DNA of 23,736 bases from contig JBEKZL010000096.1 of the NCBI GenBank assembly GCA_049509915.1, forward strand, positions 1 through 23,736, written 5' to 3'. The translations under genes and the position numbers were made by a program. The stretch's first letter is position 1; each line of letters opens with the position of its first letter. The notes beneath the pieces were generated by a model. The model was not told where the DNA came from. It made no database searches and saw nothing but the letters and a program-made list of their open reading frames with translations. This document shows, piece after piece, positions 21,353 to 23,736 of the stretch. The DNA is from JBEKYD01 sp049509915. Lineage in GTDB: Bacteria; Acidobacteriota; Terriglobia; Bryobacterales; Bryobacteraceae.

Positions 21353-21739
21353 ATGCTCGGTCGCTACAACATCATTGGATTTCTCACCATCGTCGACGTA
21401 GCCCGCGCCAAGCAGTTTTACCGTGATACGCTTGGCCTGCGCCTGGTGAGCGAAGAACCCCCGTTCGCCCTGGTGTTCGACGCCAACGGGATCATGCTGC
21501 GGCTCGGGATGGGTAAGCAACTTCCGCCCGCTTCCGGCACCGTCCTGGGCTGGCAGGTTCCAGACGCGGCCGCGGCCGTGAGAAGCCTGCAAGAGGCGGG
21601 AGTTCGCTTCGAACGCTACGGTTTTCTGAAGCAGGACGAACTGGGCATCTGGACCGCGCCCACCGGCGCGAAAGTGGCTTGGTTCAAGGACCCGGACGGC
21701 AACATTTTGAGCGTCTCGGAGCATCCGGAACAGGCGTAA
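21353..21739 (+). CDS. VOC superfamily (glyoxalase/bleomycin-resistance-like) protein
   Basis: A 128-residue protein with the two beta-alpha-beta-beta-beta halves of the vicinal oxygen chelate fold: GFLTIVDVARAKQFYRDTLGLRLV at 8-31, and GWQVPDAAAAVRSLQEAGVRFE followed by AWFKDPDGNILSVSEHP near the end. The final DPDGN..S.SE supplies the usual metal-ligand Glu position. Members range from lyases and dioxygenases to antibiotic-binding proteins, so the reaction cannot be assigned. The ATG at 21353 fits the family length; the ribosome binding site is weak, and a start at 21305 would add 16 atypical residues. Confidence 0.83.
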   Translation: MLGRYNIIGFLTIVDVARAKQFYRDTLGLRLVSEEPPFALVFDANGIMLRLGMGKQLPPASGTVLGWQVPDAAAAVRSLQEAGVRFERYGFLKQDELGIWTAPTGAKVAWFKDPDGNILSVSEHPEQA

Positions 21740-21880
21740 AGAGCCCTCCAGGAGGCTTCGATTCCGCGCAGGCCGTCCCAGGACCGGACAGCCACTGCCA
21801 TTTAATAAACGATTCGGGGACCTTAAATACCGGCTTCAACAGGCTCGCCGGTGGCCCCGAAATTGCCCTCACTCCGGTGT

Positions 21881-23641
21881 ATGTCGCCCGTTGAATGGAT
21901 CCGCGACCTGCGCATGGCTCTTCGCCTGCTCGCGAAGAATCCCGGCGCCACGGCGCTGGCCGTGCTTTCGATTGCCCTGGGCATCGGCTTGACCACCGGA
22001 TTGTTCGCCGTTGGCGATGCGGCTGTATTGCGGCCCCTGCCGGTGGAAAAGCCGGGCCAATTATGGTCGGCCGATTCCCGCGGCGACGACGGCAACCGGA
22101 TGATATACGGTTGGCCGGATTACCTTGATATGGCCAAGGCACTGGAAGGTGAGGCGCAACTGGTGGCCAGCCAGCGTCGCGGCGTCCAGGTGGGCGAAGA
22201 CGAAGCGAGCCAGATGGCGATCATTCAGCCGGCCTCGCCGAACTACTTTCAAGTGTTGGGAGTAAAGCCCGCGCTGGGCCGCGCTTCCATCGGTGAGGTC
22301 GGGGGTATGCCGGAGACGGTGTTGGGCTACCGCCTATGGCAAAGGCGTTTCGCGAGCGATCCGAACATTGTCGGCAAGACCGTGCGGCTCAACCACCAGG
22401 CATTCGTCGTGGCGGGTGTTATGCCGGAGGTCTTCACCGGTCTTCAGCGGGGCACCCTGGTCGGCGTCTGGGTAAGCGCAAGTGCCTGGTTCTCCACGCT
22501 GGGGGCCCGGGACGAAGAGCGGTCTCGCGTCGGCCAGTTCGAGATCGCAGCGCGATTTCGCTCTCCGCTGACATCGGCCCGCCTGGCGGCCCAACTGGAC
22601 GCCGCCATCCGCGGCGCGGGAAAGCATAAACCGGCGCCGGGCAACGCTTCCGGAACGGCGCTCGAATGCCTGGCGCGGCCCTGTACTGCCGACCTGCTGT
22701 TCGGCGGCGGACTCGCGGCCGTGCTGGGCCTCGTCCTGTTTGTGGCTTGCGCGAACGTGGCTCAATTGCGCCTGGCGCAGGCCGAAGCCCACCGCAAGGA
22801 ACTGGGTTTGCGGATCGCCCTCGGCGGAGGCAAGTGGCGAGTAGCGCGCCAACTGTTAGTGGAAACCGCGTTGCTCGGCCTTGCAGGCGCCGGATTGGGT
22901 CTTCTGCTGGCCCGGCTTCTGACCGAGAAGGTCTCAGAGTTCGAGCGCGCCGCGGACCCGTTTATGGACTTCGGCATCCGCCTCGATTACCGCGTGCTTG
23001 TCTTTTCGACAGGAGCGCTTCTTTTGGCTGTCCTGATTGCCGGCGTTGCACCCGCCCTCCACGCGACGCAGCTCAACATTTCCGACGTATTGAAGCAGGC
23101 TCAGGGCGTGACCCTCGGACGCCGCACCTGGCAGCGGAACGCTCTGGTCACCTCGCAGATTGCTGTCAGCGTGACACTGTTCGGCGTAGCTGTGTTGTTC
23201 CTGACCAGCCTTTACCACGCTACCGAGGTGCGGCCCGGCCTGGATCCGCATAAGAGGGTCCTGGCCCTATCCGTGATTCCCGCACTCCATATCCCGTCCG
23301 CGGCCTGGTGCGACCAGGTGAGCGAGCGGCTGGCCGCGCTTCCAGGCGCGCGCGGCGCAACTTACGCGCGCCGCCTTCCGTTGAGCGGTTCCGGCGGCGG
23401 GCTCACGGCTCGAGTCGAAATTCCTGGGACGCCGCCCATGGGCGTGCCGCTCAACAACGTGGGCGGCAACTACTTCTCGCTGATGGGCACCCGCGTGGTG
23501 GCCGGGCGCGGCATCGATAGCCGCGATCGCGTCGGCGCGCCGCTGGCGGTGGTAATATCGCAGGCATTTGCCCGCACCATATTCAACGGCCGCGATCCGC
23601 TAGGTAACTGGGTTCTAGTCCGAAGTTCCCGCTCTCGATGA
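21881..23641 (+). CDS. ADOP-type FtsX/MacB-like ABC permease, C-terminally truncated
   Basis: The open frame gives 586 residues. It begins with VEWIRDLRMALRLLAKNPGATALAVLSIALGIGLTTGLFAV, the N-terminal helix of acidobacterial duplicated orphan permeases. A MacB-like periplasmic domain follows (ILQPA-like IIQPASPNYFQVLGVKPALGR, GKTVRLNHQAFVVAGVMPEVFTG). Then come the first FtsX block of three helices (LLFGGGLAAVLGLVLFVACANVAQLRLAQAEAHRKELGLRIALGGGKWRVARQLLVE and onwards), a second N-terminal unit (LVTSQIAVSVTLFGVAVLFLTSLY) and a second periplasmic domain. The usual closing FtsX block is missing: family similarity ends near GRDPLGNWV and TGA follows. Full-length members have about 800 or more residues. 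GTG at 21851 is an alternative start. The protein is probably non-functional or altered; a rearrangement near 23620 is likely. Confidence 0.8.
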   Translation: MSPVEWIRDLRMALRLLAKNPGATALAVLSIALGIGLTTGLFAVGDAAVLRPLPVEKPGQLWSADSRGDDGNRMIYGWPDYLDMAKALEGEAQLVASQRRGVQVGEDEASQMAIIQPASPNYFQVLGVKPALGRASIGEVGGMPETVLGYRLWQRRFASDPNIVGKTVRLNHQAFVVAGVMPEVFTGLQRGTLVGVWVSASAWFSTLGARDEERSRVGQFEIAARFRSPLTSARLAAQLDAAIRGAGKHKPAPGNASGTALECLARPCTADLLFGGGLAAVLGLVLFVACANVAQLRLAQAEAHRKELGLRIALGGGKWRVARQLLVETALLGLAGAGLGLLLARLLTEKVSEFERAADPFMDFGIRLDYRVLVFSTGALLLAVLIAGVAPALHATQLNISDVLKQAQGVTLGRRTWQRNALVTSQIAVSVTLFGVAVLFLTSLYHATEVRPGLDPHKRVLALSVIPALHIPSAAWCDQVSERLAALPGARGATYARRLPLSGSGGGLTARVEIPGTPPMGVPLNNVGGNYFSLMGTRVVAGRGIDSRDRVGAPLAVVISQAFARTIFNGRDPLGNWVLVRSSRSR

Positions 23642-23736
23642 GCTGGAAGTAGCTGATTATTTGGGGAATAGAGCGGATTGTGACTGTGGCCTACTGGGTA
23701 CACTATGCTCGGCAGGTGACCTTCAGAAGGTCGAAA
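23642..23736. other. Unassigned sequence after the permease break
   Basis: The last 95 bases do not continue any frame of the permease family. No recognised gene, terminator or insertion-sequence end can be named. It may belong to whatever truncated the permease gene. The rest lies outside the window. Confidence 0.3.

Noticed and set aside
1..23736. tRNA, rRNA, riboswitch or CRISPR array
   Set aside because: No cloverleaf with CCA-adjacent acceptor, no rRNA-like stretch and no regularly spaced repeats were seen by eye; a covariance-model scan would be needed to exclude small RNAs.

Overview
The window looks like chromosomal DNA from a high-GC acidobacterium, most likely of the Solibacter/Bryobacter type. 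This rests on family content: a FtsX-type permease of the orphan ADOP kind, a SpoIVB-like S55 peptidase, a secreted beta-propeller, a TgpA-like transglutaminase, and a compact flagellar operon with both fliW and csrA. The assignment is inference; there is no rRNA or other taxonomic marker here. No tRNA, rRNA or CRISPR array was seen.

Left edge (1-220): the last 50 codons of an IS630-type transposase run into the window on the + strand.

Flagellar block (221-8541, all on the - strand, read right to left): flbD, motA, motB, fliW, csrA, a TPR-glycosyltransferase, fliC, fliD and a small helical ORF. The genes are packed tightly; motB/fliW, fliW/csrA and csrA/TPR-GT overlap. A very good sigma-28 (FliA-type) promoter match lies upstream of flbD, and a second, weaker one lies inside the end of the TPR-GT gene just upstream of fliC. 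The block therefore encodes the stator (MotA/MotB), the filament and cap (FliC, FliD), the FliW-CsrA switch that elsewhere controls flagellin translation, and a likely flagellin glycosyltransferase with the TPR-plus-GT-B layout of Caulobacter FlmG.

Middle (8542-15383): a small uncertain ORF with a strong ribosome binding site points away from the flagellar operon. The rest is on the - strand: TPR-CHAT protein, ECF sigma factor, zinc-finger anti-sigma-like membrane protein, then a membrane transglutaminase. A predicted exported caspase-like CHAT protein beside a sigma/anti-sigma pair suggests a proteolysis-controlled transcription switch. This is the most interesting inference in the window.

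15384-16110 is a 727-base, partly AT-rich divergent intergenic region with operator-like repeats.

Right part (16111-23641, + strand): S55 peptidase, beta-propeller protein, a gap holding a possible antitoxin-like remnant, a secreted DUF4097-like protein, a VOC/glyoxalase-like protein, and an ADOP-type permease that loses its family similarity and stops early near 23620-23641, next to unassigned sequence.
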